Below, in pieces: positions 1 to 8,701 of a stretch of 44,176 nt of DNA. Made by a program: the position numbers and the translations under genes. Numbering within the stretch: position 1 is the first letter of the stretch; the number at the start of each line of letters is the position of its first letter. The stretch comes from Psychrobacter sp. UBA3483 (GTDB taxonomy: Bacteria; Pseudomonadota; Gammaproteobacteria; Pseudomonadales; Moraxellaceae), in contig NZ_DFQS01000011.1 of the NCBI RefSeq assembly GCF_002377905.1, positions 1 through 44,176 on the forward strand. Reading direction: 5' to 3'. The notes beneath the pieces are model-generated. The model was not told the origin of the DNA. It was given only the letters and a program-made list of their open reading frames with translations, and did not search any database.

Positions 1-2
1 TT

Positions 3-59
3 CAAGTTGAGAGTGGGGTTATTAAAGGCACTCTATATGCGATGGGAAAATTAAGATAA
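3..59 (+). CDS. Possible 3' end of an upstream gene (partial)
   Basis: An open frame enters from the left edge and stops at the TAA at 57-59, ending in ...GTLYAMGKLR. Its stop lies 9 bases before the ferredoxin ATG, as expected within an operon. A second frame (from base 1, stop at 52-54) is also open, so the reading frame is not certain. The tail does not look like the acidic NrdB C-terminus that would be expected upstream of a YfaE-type ferredoxin. The product is not recognised. Confidence 0.35.
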   Translation, partial: QVESGVIKGTLYAMGKLR

Positions 60-68
60 GGTTGAATT

Positions 69-335
69 ATGACTTGGGTAATGACGAGTAAGAAGCAATT
101 CTACTTGCATGATGACGAAAGTCTGCTCGATGGATTGCTACGCACCGGACACGATATCAATTATCAGTGTAAGGAAGGCTACTGTGGCAGTTGCCGCATC
201 AAGCGCATCGCCAGCTCACACGTTATTGATTATCCGTTTGAGCCGCTTGCTATGATTGAAGAAGACGAAATATTGCCCTGCTGCTGCCGCGTGCAAGGCG
301 TTATTTATATCAATCACGAGCTAATAGAAAAGTAG
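69..335 (+). CDS. yfaE: YfaE-like 2Fe-2S ferredoxin (ribonucleotide reductase cofactor maintenance)
   Basis: This small plant-type [2Fe-2S] ferredoxin has 88 residues, the usual size for the YfaE family. The cluster ligands are visible as C34-x4-C39-x2-C42 in the segment QCKEGYCGSC, with the fourth Cys in the LPCCCR motif near residues 69-74. Both motifs are hallmarks of E. coli YfaE, which supplies electrons to rebuild the diferric-tyrosyl cofactor of class Ia ribonucleotide reductase subunit NrdB. It acts in the cytoplasm. The start at 69 is preceded by AAGG at 58-61, a reasonable ribosome binding site. NrdB, often adjacent, is not recognisable in the few upstream bases. A strong terminator follows at 383-412. 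Confidence 0.85.
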   Translation: MTWVMTSKKQFYLHDDESLLDGLLRTGHDINYQCKEGYCGSCRIKRIASSHVIDYPFEPLAMIEEDEILPCCCRVQGVIYINHELIEK

Positions 336-375
336 CTGCTGAATTCATAGAGTTATGATTAAAAAAACATGCTAA

Positions 376-412
376 TAAAAAACGCGCTATCTTCAAGATA
401 GCGCGCTTTTTT
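376..412. terminator. Bidirectional rho-independent terminator
   Basis: A near-perfect 11-bp GC-rich stem (383-393 with 395-405, core GCGCTATCTT) is flanked by an A run at 376-382 and a T run at 407-412. It can terminate both the ferredoxin gene (+) and the convergent protease gene (-). Confidence 0.85.
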
Positions 413-454
413 ATTATCTTTTAAAGTGTAAAGCACTATATGTAAAGCTTGGCG

Positions 455-1783
455 TTATAAAGGTGCGCCATCTCTTTCAAATAGCTGCAATAGCTCTTCG
501 CGCATACGGTCACGCTCCGCTTCTGACATCATGGGCACCTCTGTCCCTTCATCTTGTAGACTAGGATCGCCCATACCGCCAAGCGTTTCATCATGAATGA
601 CAACAGGACGTGCCATTGGCTCTTGCGCTGGACGCTCTTCGAGCAGAATTTTTACTTGCTTGTTTTTGCCTTGGCGCAATACTTGGGCGTTAAGCGTGGT
701 ATTCGGCGCTTTACGAGCGACATACTGGATTAAGGTATTGGCATCTGTCATCTCAACACCGTCGATTGACAAAATGATATCACCAATGCGCAAGCCACTC
801 TTAGCCGCTGGGCTTTTAGGCACGACATTAAACACTTCTACCCCAGTTGAAGTTTCAAGCTGCGTAGGATCTCGTAGCTGTGATTGGATTTCGATACCCA
901 ACCAACCACGGCTAACCTTTCCATCTTTAATAATGGCATTCATCACTTGCTCAACGATGGCAGTAGGAATGGCAAAGCCAATGCCCATTGAGCCGCCAGA
1001 GCGCGAGTAAATAGCAGTATTAATACCAATGAGCTCGCCGTAAGCATCAACCAGCGCGCCACCTGAGTTACCTGGATTAATCGCTGCATCGGTTTGGATA
1101 AAGTCTTCAAACTTATTAACCCCAAGTCCTGTTCGTCCTGTCGCCGAGATAATACCTTGCGTCACCGTCTGACCGACCCCGAATGGATTACCAATCGCCA
1201 ATGCCACATCGCCAACACGAATAGGGTCTTTACGGAAACCAAGGGGTTTCAAATCGGTCATATCGACTTTAATCACCGCCAAATCACTGTCTGGATCAGT
1301 ACCAATCAATTTTGCACGACTCTTGCGCCCATCATTAAAGGCAACTGTGATTTCATCGGCTTTTTCAAGAACATGAGCATTGGTCACGATATAACCGTCT
1401 TCTGAAACAATAACCCCAGAACCTAGGTTAGTATTGCCCTGCTCTTGTGATGGCCCACCATGAAACTCGAAAAACCGGCGCAATACTGGGTCGTTCATAT
1501 AAGGATGCTCGGCCATCGTTTGCGTGGTATAGATATTGACGACGGATTGTGACGCACGAGCAACGCCATTATGATAAGAAGCAATCGGCGCGGGTGTATC
1601 AGAGGCAGGCGCTGAGGCTTGCTGCTCGGCAGGCATGGTTCTAGGCGGCTCCCACGCTTGCTCTGATGCCGTTTTCATACTCGTAAACAACCAAATAAAC
1701 GCTGCAACCACTATCAGCAACAAAACCCAAGGCAACCACGTTAACGCGCCGGCCTTGTTATTGGTATTCCGAGATGACGACAT
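455..1783 (-). CDS. DegS-like membrane-anchored serine protease (S1C, one PDZ)
   Basis: This is an HtrA-family periplasmic protease of 442 aa. A single N-terminal transmembrane anchor (about residues 15-34) is followed by a Pro/Ala-rich linker. The trypsin-like domain (about 75-275) has catalytic triad candidates His137 (TNAHV), Asp167 (SDLAVIK) and Ser240 (GNSGG). One PDZ domain follows (about 290-375), then an acidic tail of about 60 residues ending in a charged helix-like stretch (SEAERDRMREELLQLFERDG). The single PDZ plus uncleaved anchor resembles DegS, the protease that starts the sigma-E envelope stress cascade, more than DegP or DegQ with two PDZ domains. The C-terminal tail is longer than in E. 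coli DegS. AGAGG sits about 7 bases upstream of the ATG. The substrate is not proven; it may be an RseA-like anti-sigma factor or misfolded envelope proteins. Confidence 0.85.
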   Translation of the reverse strand: MSSSRNTNNKAGALTWLPWVLLLIVVAAFIWLFTSMKTASEQAWEPPRTMPAEQQASAPASDTPAPIASYHNGVARASQSVVNIYTTQTMAEHPYMNDPVLRRFFEFHGGPSQEQGNTNLGSGVIVSEDGYIVTNAHVLEKADEITVAFNDGRKSRAKLIGTDPDSDLAVIKVDMTDLKPLGFRKDPIRVGDVALAIGNPFGVGQTVTQGIISATGRTGLGVNKFEDFIQTDAAINPGNSGGALVDAYGELIGINTAIYSRSGGSMGIGFAIPTAIVEQVMNAIIKDGKVSRGWLGIEIQSQLRDPTQLETSTGVEVFNVVPKSPAAKSGLRIGDIILSIDGVEMTDANTLIQYVARKAPNTTLNAQVLRQGKNKQVKILLEERPAQEPMARPVVIHDETLGGMGDPSLQDEGTEVPMMSEAERDRMREELLQLFERDGAPL

Positions 1784-2191
1784 ATAAAAACCTCTCTATT
1801 GTAAAAATAGTTTTGTGGAAACAGTGAATAATGACTACGCGCAAACGCTTCTTGTTGAACAATAATGTCTAATACTACCTAAGACAAAATTGAGCATTAT
1901 AAGCGCTACAGATCACGTAGATTCAGGTATGCAAATTATAACTGGCCACATCGATAAATAGTAACGTATCGTGTACCGTTTCAGTTATTCGTCTTGTCTA
2001 CTCTTTTACAGCCCCATGTTAAAATGGCGCTAACCATCACTTTGACAACTTAGAACATAAGATATTTACAAACAAATATCTTAGTTCTTTAACCGCGATA
2101 CTTACAGCACTGAACGCCTGAAATATGCAAGCAACGGATAATCAAATCAAGAACCGTGCGTAATGAATGGCAACAATTATAAGGAATGACC
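1784..2191. other. Divergent intergenic region, protease / nif3
   Basis: This gap of about 400 bases must hold the promoters for both the protease (-) and the nif3-type gene (+). The only clear structure is the stem-loop at 2052-2088, listed separately. A TTGACA hexamer at 2042-2047 could be a -35 element, but no good -10 is spaced correctly from it. Confidence 0.5.
2052..2088. repeat. Long A/T-rich stem-loop upstream of nif3
   Basis: The left arm 2052-2067 (core TAAGATATTT, preceded by AGAAC) pairs with the right arm 2074-2088 (AAATATCTTA then GTTCT). This gives 15 base pairs with a single bulged A at 2057 and a six-base loop at 2068-2073. There is no T run after it, so it is not a standard terminator. 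It could be an operator palindrome or an RNA hairpin in the leader. Confidence 0.6.
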
Positions 2192-3061
2192 ATGACCGAA
2201 CACAATAGCTTAACCGAATCCTCAAGCCAGCTTTCAAATCAGTTCTCAAACCAAACCTCAAGCAAAACGATTAGCGCCCAAACCTTAACGGATTTTTGTG
2301 ACGACTACTTATCAGCCTCAGCCTTTAAAGACTATGCGCCAAATGGTTTACAAGTAGATGGCGGACGACCTATCGGTCGTATCGTCACAGGTGTCACCGC
2401 ATGTGAGGCGTTGATTGACGCCGCGATTGCTGATAACGCTGATGCTATTGTGGTGCATCATGGATATTTTTGGAAAGGCGAGCCTGCGACTATCACTGGG
2501 ATGAAAGGTCAGCGTATCCGCAAACTGATGCAACATGGCATCTCTTTGATTGGCTACCATCTGCCGCTCGACGCCCATCCTAGCATTGGCAATAATGCCA
2601 AACTTGCTGAGTTACTTGATATGAACATCATCGGCGCACTTTATCCGCATGAGATGCATCCAGTTGGTAATATTGCCACCTGCCAGCCGCAAAGCGCCCA
2701 AAGCCTTATTACCCAGATTACCGCTGCTTTAGGTCGGATACCGTTACATATCCCCGCTGCTTATAACGCCGCACCCAACGCTGAGCCTGGGCAAGCGGAC
2801 AGCAGATTGATTGAACGCGTGGGTATCTGCACGGGCGGCGCGCAAGATATGATTGAGCAAGCAGCGCTGATGGGCTGTGATGCTTATATTTCTGGTGAAA
2901 TATCAGAGCGTACCACCCATAGCGCTCGCGAGCTTGGCATTGATTATTTTGCCTGCGGTCACCATGCAACAGAGCGCGGCGGTATTCAAGCGCTGGGCGA
3001 ACTGCTGGCTCAGCAATTTGGCTTGCCAGTGACTTTTATTGACATTGATAATCCAGCCTAA
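2192..3061 (+). CDS. Nif3-like dinuclear metal-centre protein (YbgI / DUF34 family)
   Basis: The Nif3/YbgI/DUF34 family forms ring-shaped hexamers with a two-metal site. Members are often annotated as GTP cyclohydrolase 1 type 2, although the cellular role is unsettled. Metal-ligand motifs visible are VHHGYFWKG, the GYHLPLDAHPSIGNN segment, and the C-terminal GHHATERGG motif. The protein is about 289 aa against about 247 in E. coli YbgI. The difference lies in a Ser/Gln/Asn-rich N-terminal stretch of about 25 residues and a loop near TAAYNAAPNAEPG. The frame also has an ATG at 2186, but AAGGA at 2181-2185 abuts it directly and is six bases from the ATG at 2192, so 2192 is chosen. The gene stands alone, divergent from the DegS-like protease. 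Confidence 0.85.
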   Translation: MTEHNSLTESSSQLSNQFSNQTSSKTISAQTLTDFCDDYLSASAFKDYAPNGLQVDGGRPIGRIVTGVTACEALIDAAIADNADAIVVHHGYFWKGEPATITGMKGQRIRKLMQHGISLIGYHLPLDAHPSIGNNAKLAELLDMNIIGALYPHEMHPVGNIATCQPQSAQSLITQITAALGRIPLHIPAAYNAAPNAEPGQADSRLIERVGICTGGAQDMIEQAALMGCDAYISGEISERTTHSARELGIDYFACGHHATERGGIQALGELLAQQFGLPVTFIDIDNPA

Positions 3062-4120
3062 CCATTAGGCTCCGCCTGATAATCAAACAGTTTTATCTAC
3101 CCACAATTGTTTTTTCTCAGTTGAAGCACTAAGTTTATTAAGCGTTAATATTAATATTTTGCGCTAAATACAGAAAATACTGCTTAAGCGCAATCTTTTC
3201 TTATAGCGCTTCTTGTCACAACCTTCCCAAAACAAGGACATTTTTTACCGTTTATAGTGCTATTGTTAAGTTTTATCGCTAATTTATTAACTCTACTTGA
3301 ATAATATAACGAATATCCGCATATTGGTTCCTGAAGAAAGAATGTCTTGTCATGAGACTTCCCATTTTAATAGCTTCCGGTTATGGCGCTAAAACAGTGC
3401 TTATCATCTAAAAGCCTATTTTTAACTCATTAGGTTTTTGGCAGTGAGCAATCAAATATTATTTTTATATGGTTAATTTTTAATTAGTTTTTTTTATTAA
3501 TTTGTTTTCTAATTAAATAGTCTGCCCTGTTTTGAGCGTCGCGATACTGCTTAAGCAAAGTTTGTCTGCTACTTATTGTTAATGAGTAGTTAGATAGAAT
3601 GTTTGCTTATTTTTATCGCTGAGCAAACCATATTATTAGCTAGCAATTAATATAAACACAGCAACGATTAAGTGCAGTTGTACGGCGCTTATGCTGTGTA
3701 TTTGTCTCAATAATTTATTCATGACCTTACCTATGTTTAATATGGTTTTATAGCCAGTCTTTTGATCAATAACTCGTTTTATATCGATGAAGGAATCATC
3801 CGATTTATACCCTTCGCCGTGTGATGCGTCTTTTTTTTAGAATGATGTTTGAAGTGCCTGTTTTATTTTCTAAAAAATAGCCAACTATGAGTTAAATGAT
3901 GAAAAGACGGTGGTGCTAACGGTTATATATCGAAGGTTAGCAGCCCTATATGTAAACAAGATGACAGTGACCTTAAGCTATTTATCAGGCTGATGTTATC
4001 TAAAATGTAACGCCAGTTTATGCCACTTATATAGCCATACGCGCCATATAAATATATAAGCAGCATAAATTGATCAGGCATTTTTATGGTATGCAGGATG
4101 GCTAAAATCAGGAGACATCC
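3062..4120. other. Gene-free A/T-rich kilobase before the MltF-like gene
   Basis: No convincing coding frame is present. Small structures include a weak ATTAGGC/GCCTGAT hairpin just after the nif3 stop and two copies of a 13-mer containing TGCTTAAGC (near 3178 and 3544). A bulged hairpin lies at 3912-3945 (GGTGCTAAC with GTTAGCAGCC). Segment 3398-3427 resembles 38527-38558. The region could hold a long leader, a small RNA or remnants of an old element; none can be named from sequence alone. Confidence 0.5.
3912..3945. repeat. Hairpin in the presumed leader of the MltF-like gene
   Basis: GGTGCTAAC (3912-3920) pairs with GTTAGCAGCC (3936-3945) through nine base pairs with one bulged G, closing a 15-base loop. 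It lies about 175 bases before the ATG. No T run follows. It does not match a riboswitch class that I recognise. Confidence 0.45.
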
Positions 4121-5344
4121 ATGCAGCGTATTACTTACCGTGTGAAGGTATCTGCGCAAGGGGCCAAAAGCCGTATTTCATATCTACTGCGTCCATCTAA
4201 GCGCTTACTGCACACCAAAAGTAACTTCGTTCCAGCAGTTGCACCTATCAAAGTGACTCGTTTCGCCAAAACCAAATTTTCCAAAACCAGGAAATTGGCA
4301 CAAATATCAAGTATCGCTCTGCTCTCTTTACCGGCTGAGAGCTTGACGACGATGAGCACGCCAGTACCAGCCTATGCTCATGTCATGTTGGAAAATACCC
4401 TAACGGTTGCTGCTGTACCGGGTGATAGTACCTACTTTGCAACCGACGGCTTTCAGCACGGTTTTGGCTACGATTTAGTGCGTAGCTATGCAGATGGGCT
4501 TGGTGTCAACATCAATCTAAAGGCTTATGCTAATGAAGAGGCGGCGCTTAGAGCCTTAAAATCAGGCGATGCCGATATGGCCTTGACCACCGCCAGCACA
4601 CAGCTAAAAAGCCAGCTAGACTTAGCCTCTGTTAATGTGAGCTGCGGCTATGATGCCAGCTTAACTAAGAACGGCTTACACCCTAAAGTTAGTTGGACAT
4701 TTAATTCCGCTAATGACCCGTTATCACAAAAAGCCAGTTACTTCTTATGTGATAGTATGAAGCTTGATCACACGCAAAAACTGGCGGCGTTTTATAATCA
4801 GAATTTGTTAAAAGATGCTTATAGCCAGGACCATTTTAAAAAGACCTTGACAGAAAAATTGCCTGACTATCAATCATCGTTTCAAGAGCAAGCGCGCAAT
4901 TATAATCATGATTGGGAGCTGCTGGTCGCCATGGGTTATCAAGAATCGCATTTAAATGCCAATGCCGTCTCTCCGACTGGCGTGCGCGGTATCATGATGC
5001 TGACCAATAATACCGCTAAGGCCATGGGCGTCTCTGATCGCGTTGATCCTTATCAAAGTATCGGTGGTGGTGCGCGTTATTTGGAGCAAATGAAAGCCGA
5101 TTTTGCTGATGTACCAAAGACTGATCGCATCTGGTTTGCCCTCGCCGCTTATAATATGGGTCCAAATGCTGTAAAAAGTATCCAGCGTAAATTAAGCGCC
5201 AATGGTATCGATGATAAAAGCTGGGCAAATATATATGCTTATTTGTCGGAAAATAGAGCGTCGAACAGCCGTTATGGTCAGGCGATGCATTATGTGAGTA
5301 ATATTAGAAGTTATCTTGAAACCATTAAAACCCAAACGGTTTAA
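4121..5344 (+). CDS. MltF-like lytic murein transglycosylase with reduced sensor domain
   Basis: The protein cleaves peptidoglycan glycan strands to 1,6-anhydromuramyl products. The C-terminal SLT domain (about residues 255-400) has the catalytic Glu275 in YQESHLNANAVSPTGVRGIMMLT and the distal ALAAYNMGPNAV motif, very close to E. coli MltF. The N-terminal solute-binding-like part (about 93-225) begins LTVAAVPGDSTYF and includes GYDLVRSYADGLGV and LKSGDADMALT. It then jumps to a segment matching the end of that domain, so much of its second lobe seems to be missing (407 aa here against about 518 in E. coli). The N-terminus is unusual: about 58 basic residues before a modest hydrophobic stretch (QISSIALLSLPA) that may be a signal anchor. 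GGAG at 4111-4114 supports the start. It converges with the MltD-like gene. Confidence 0.85.
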   Translation: MQRITYRVKVSAQGAKSRISYLLRPSKRLLHTKSNFVPAVAPIKVTRFAKTKFSKTRKLAQISSIALLSLPAESLTTMSTPVPAYAHVMLENTLTVAAVPGDSTYFATDGFQHGFGYDLVRSYADGLGVNINLKAYANEEAALRALKSGDADMALTTASTQLKSQLDLASVNVSCGYDASLTKNGLHPKVSWTFNSANDPLSQKASYFLCDSMKLDHTQKLAAFYNQNLLKDAYSQDHFKKTLTEKLPDYQSSFQEQARNYNHDWELLVAMGYQESHLNANAVSPTGVRGIMMLTNNTAKAMGVSDRVDPYQSIGGGARYLEQMKADFADVPKTDRIWFALAAYNMGPNAVKSIQRKLSANGIDDKSWANIYAYLSENRASNSRYGQAMHYVSNIRSYLETIKTQTV

Positions 5345-5410
5345 TATGGTCGTGCTAAAGATTCTAAACCTTGAATAAAGTCTTAAATCTTGAACAAAAT
5401 AATGCCAATA

Positions 5411-5444
5411 AAAAAGCTGATCTTATAAAAGAGCAGCTTTTTTT
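5411..5444. terminator. Bidirectional terminator between two transglycosylase genes
   Basis: AAAAAGCTGATCTT (5411-5424) pairs with AAGAGCAGCTTTTT (5429-5442) with one mismatch. A and T runs on either side let it work for the gene ending at 5344 (+) and the gene ending at 5482 (-). Confidence 0.8.
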
Positions 5445-5481
5445 AATACTTAAAATTTGTCAAATGCGACTACATTCTGCA

Positions 5482-8400
5482 TTAACGATTCGGTACGGTT
5501 AAACGTTGACCTCGTTGCAGCATGGTATCGACAGCAATGTTATTCATATCGGCAAGCTCTTTGGTAGATACGCCATATTTACGCGCCAAACCAATCAAGC
5601 TATCACCTGAGCCCACGGTATAGCTGACGGTTGCTTTTGGTACTTTGATGGTTTGACCACGTTGTAACTGCGCGTTGGTTGCCAAATCATTGGTCGCTGC
5701 CAAATCCTCTACCGAGACACCGAACTGACGCGCTAGCGCAATCAGACCATCGCCTGCTTTTACTTTATAGCTCTCAGTATTACCAAGCTTTTTACCACTA
5801 CTGCTTGCGCTACTAGTGGCTGTTTCTGGGCTGGTAGTGCTGCTCTTACTACTGCTGCTAGCATTACTGTTAGTCGTGCTAGCAACACTGACCGTACCAT
5901 TTGCAGGAATGGTAATCGTCCGACCCAATATTAAATTGGCATTGGTTTTTAAATTATTGGCGGCGGCCAAATCACTCAATCCAATATTGTAACGCTGAGC
6001 AACGCCCGTTAACGTATCGCCTGATTTGACTTTATAACTAACCGCTTTGTCATTAAGCTGACGATCGACCAAATCTTTGGTGACAGGCACTTTGATTGTC
6101 TGACCACGCTGTAAGCGCGCTTTGGCATCAAAGTTAGGGTTGACGGCTGCCAACGCTTCAGGACTGATACCAACACTAGTTGCAATACCAATTAAAGTAT
6201 CGCCTGATTTAACCTTATAGTTGGTCGTTGCCACTGTGCTTGCAGGAGCACTGGTTTTTACAGGATTGCTAGCGCTACTAGAGGGAGTATCTGTAGCGGT
6301 AAAGTCTACATTAGCGGGTACTTTTAAAGTTTGACCGACATATAGCGAGTCCGTCGTACTGATATTATTCAAATTTGCTAAGGTAGCGGTCGGTACATTA
6401 AATTGGCGCGATAATGCAATCAAGCCATCACCCGGTTTGACTTTATAATTCTTGGTAGCCGTACTTGATTTACTAGGTTTGGTTGATGGCGCAGCGGGCG
6501 TAGTCGCTGGCGCGGTGACTTTGCCCGGCACCAACCACAGTTTTTGTCCACGTAGCAAGTCTGCTCTACTGCTCAGATTATTGTAGGTGGCGAGCTGGGT
6601 GACTGACAAGCCAAAGCGGTTGGCGGTACCGATTAACGTGTCACCACCTTGAACGATATAGCTTTCAGGCTGGCTTGCTGCCGTATTGCTGGCACTACTT
6701 AATGGCTCAATAGATTTGGCATTATATAAGTATAATGTGCTGCCTGCTAGCAGATTGGCACTCGCATCTATCTGGTTCCATTCAGCAATATCACGCCAGC
6801 TAACACCGGCACGACTGGCGATATTTGCTAACGTATCACCACGTTTAACCGTATAAGTAGTACGTGCGCCTTCTGGTTTTGGCTTGCTAGCCGATTTTTT
6901 CGGGAAGCTCAGTTTCTTCTCTTGCCCCGTCGCTTCTAAAATAGACTGCTGCGTCTGAACGGCTGATAGGTTGATATTACCATCGGCGTTGACGACATTG
7001 GTTTCAGGCGTACTAATACGAATCTGATTGGCAATGTAATCACGTTCCGCTTTACTTAATGGCGGCTCTTGAATGATGGTATTATTTTGCGTGATTTGCG
7101 CTGATGTGGTCGGTAAGCTGTTACTACTCTTTAGCTCAGCGTTAATCTTTTTGGTTTCAGCAGACGTCAGCGGTGGCTCAGTACGAATAGTATTGTTGCT
7201 ACTATAGACAGAACTGCTGGTTGGTGAAGCCGTCGGTGGAATATAACTGGTGGTCTGCTGTGGTACGCTTGCGCTCGCTGCATACTCTGCAAGGGCGCTG
7301 CCGGTAGTCGGTAATGAGCCACTACTGGTGTATGGTTTATTATTGTAGCTCGGTGTGGTTGAGCCTGAATAGCTTGGCGTCGTGCTAATACTGGTATTGC
7401 TAGAAGCAATCACGTTACTACTACCATTACCTCTTAACGAGCTAAGCTTGGCATCTGTCGTCAAGCTGACATCGTTCGGAATGATAATACGCTGCGGGCC
7501 TGAGGCGTCAACACGCGCTGATGTCAGCGCCGTATTTAGCCTTTCTAACTCATCATAGCTGACCCCAGTCACTTGTGACACTTCCGCTAGGCTCACACCA
7601 TAATTGACCGGTACACTACGGAAATGCTGACGGTTAGCAATAGCAGGCAGATAGACGCCATATTGCTCAGGCTTGGCAACGATTTCGGCAACCGCTAAAA
7701 AGCGTGGTACATAGTTCATGGTTTCAGTCGGTAATCTGAGCGACCAATAATCGGTCGGCAGCCCGCGTGCAGCATTGGCATCAATGGCTTTTTGCACACG
7801 ACCAGGACCAGCGTTATAAGCGGCTAATGCCAGCTCCCAACTGCCAAACTGATTATGCAATGCGGTCAAAAAGTCGTAAGCAGCACGCGTTGATTCAATC
7901 ACGTCACGGCGACCATCATAGGTGCTACTTTGATTTAGACCATAAATGCGTCCTGTACTTGGGATAAACTGCCATAAACCGGCCGCGGCGGCACTACTGG
8001 TACCACTTGGATCGTAGGAGCTCTCAATCACTGGCAATAATGCAAGTTCGGTTGGAATATTACGGCGCTCAGCTTCTCGAACGGTATGGTAAAGATAGCG
8101 ACTGGCACGGGCGGTCAAGCGGTTGAGATAGTCTTGACGACTGGTAAACCAGCCTTTTTGCGCCTCGATACGCTGATTATAAACAGGGCGTCCACCATTC
8201 ATGCGGTAGCCTGCGCGCAAGCGATTCCACAAGTCACCATATTGTTGAATGGCAAGTTTATTGCCTTCAACCATCGTCATATCAGTCGCTTCTAATAAAT
8301 CTGCTAGCTCATCTAAGCTCTCAGCATCCAAAAAAGCCGTTGAATAATCAGCGCCCGTGCTTGGCTTAGTCACTTGAGTAACAGGACGTTTGGTAACCAC

Positions 8401-8532
8401 AGCTGAGCTGCCGGTCGCACCCGTCTTTTTGACCGCTGAGGTATTACTACAAGCACTGATAAGTAAAGTTGACACCGCAAGCGTCAGTGGTAAAGCGATA
8501 AAGGAGCGAGATTTTGATGACACAGTAGACAT
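5482..8532 (-). CDS. mltD: MltD-like LysM lytic transglycosylase, outer-membrane lipoprotein
   Basis: This is a 1016-aa murein transglycosylase. A lipoprotein signal ends in LISAC with the lipidated Cys at residue 28; Ser follows, which predicts sorting to the outer membrane. The SLT domain (about 150-280) has catalytic Glu170 in PVIESSYDPSGTSSAAAAGLWQFIP and the ALAAYNAGPGRVQKAI motif. Next come one degenerate LysM-like unit (about 310-365) and a long Ser/Thr-rich low-complexity linker. Seven LysM repeats then run to the C-terminus, each starting with a [SNT]Y-x-V-x-x-GD-x-L pattern and separated by Ser/Thr/Ala/Pro spacers. E. coli MltD is about 452 aa with two LysM units, so this form is much enlarged. 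LysM units bind N-acetylglucosamine chains and should hold the enzyme on the wall. AGGA lies about 12 bases before the ATG. The repeats may vary in number between strains. Confidence 0.92.
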   Translation of the reverse strand: MSTVSSKSRSFIALPLTLAVSTLLISACSNTSAVKKTGATGSSAVVTKRPVTQVTKPSTGADYSTAFLDAESLDELADLLEATDMTMVEGNKLAIQQYGDLWNRLRAGYRMNGGRPVYNQRIEAQKGWFTSRQDYLNRLTARASRYLYHTVREAERRNIPTELALLPVIESSYDPSGTSSAAAAGLWQFIPSTGRIYGLNQSSTYDGRRDVIESTRAAYDFLTALHNQFGSWELALAAYNAGPGRVQKAIDANAARGLPTDYWSLRLPTETMNYVPRFLAVAEIVAKPEQYGVYLPAIANRQHFRSVPVNYGVSLAEVSQVTGVSYDELERLNTALTSARVDASGPQRIIIPNDVSLTTDAKLSSLRGNGSSNVIASSNTSISTTPSYSGSTTPSYNNKPYTSSGSLPTTGSALAEYAASASVPQQTTSYIPPTASPTSSSVYSSNNTIRTEPPLTSAETKKINAELKSSNSLPTTSAQITQNNTIIQEPPLSKAERDYIANQIRISTPETNVVNADGNINLSAVQTQQSILEATGQEKKLSFPKKSASKPKPEGARTTYTVKRGDTLANIASRAGVSWRDIAEWNQIDASANLLAGSTLYLYNAKSIEPLSSASNTAASQPESYIVQGGDTLIGTANRFGLSVTQLATYNNLSSRADLLRGQKLWLVPGKVTAPATTPAAPSTKPSKSSTATKNYKVKPGDGLIALSRQFNVPTATLANLNNISTTDSLYVGQTLKVPANVDFTATDTPSSSASNPVKTSAPASTVATTNYKVKSGDTLIGIATSVGISPEALAAVNPNFDAKARLQRGQTIKVPVTKDLVDRQLNDKAVSYKVKSGDTLTGVAQRYNIGLSDLAAANNLKTNANLILGRTITIPANGTVSVASTTNSNASSSSKSSTTSPETATSSASSSGKKLGNTESYKVKAGDGLIALARQFGVSVEDLAATNDLATNAQLQRGQTIKVPKATVSYTVGSGDSLIGLARKYGVSTKELADMNNIAVDTMLQRGQRLTVPNR

Positions 8533-8701
8533 GATAGTGGAAGTTTCCTAACAACAATAAGTGATAAAATAAAGTTAATCGACAGTATAGTACGCAATAT
8601 CAAACAAAAACTAGCCTAATCGTAAAGATAATGCGCAAAAAGTCATCTGCCCTATCTTTTAATGGCTTAATTCATGATATAACTTGATATATGACTAGTT
8701 T

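Noticed and set aside
597..1405. Plus-strand frames of 137 and 103 aa inside the DegS-like gene
   Set aside because: They lie antisense to a gene with an intact catalytic triad and PDZ domain, and the translations are Ser/Arg-rich shadows.
2042..2070. TTGACA plus a -10 as the nif3 promoter
   Set aside because: No hexamer close to TATAAT lies 16-18 bases downstream; the A/T-rich candidates there belong to the stem-loop.
3923..4159. 78-aa minus-strand frame upstream of the MltF-like gene
   Set aside because: It overlaps the well-supported MltF-like start, has no ribosome binding site that I could see, and its sequence looks like translated A/T-rich spacer.
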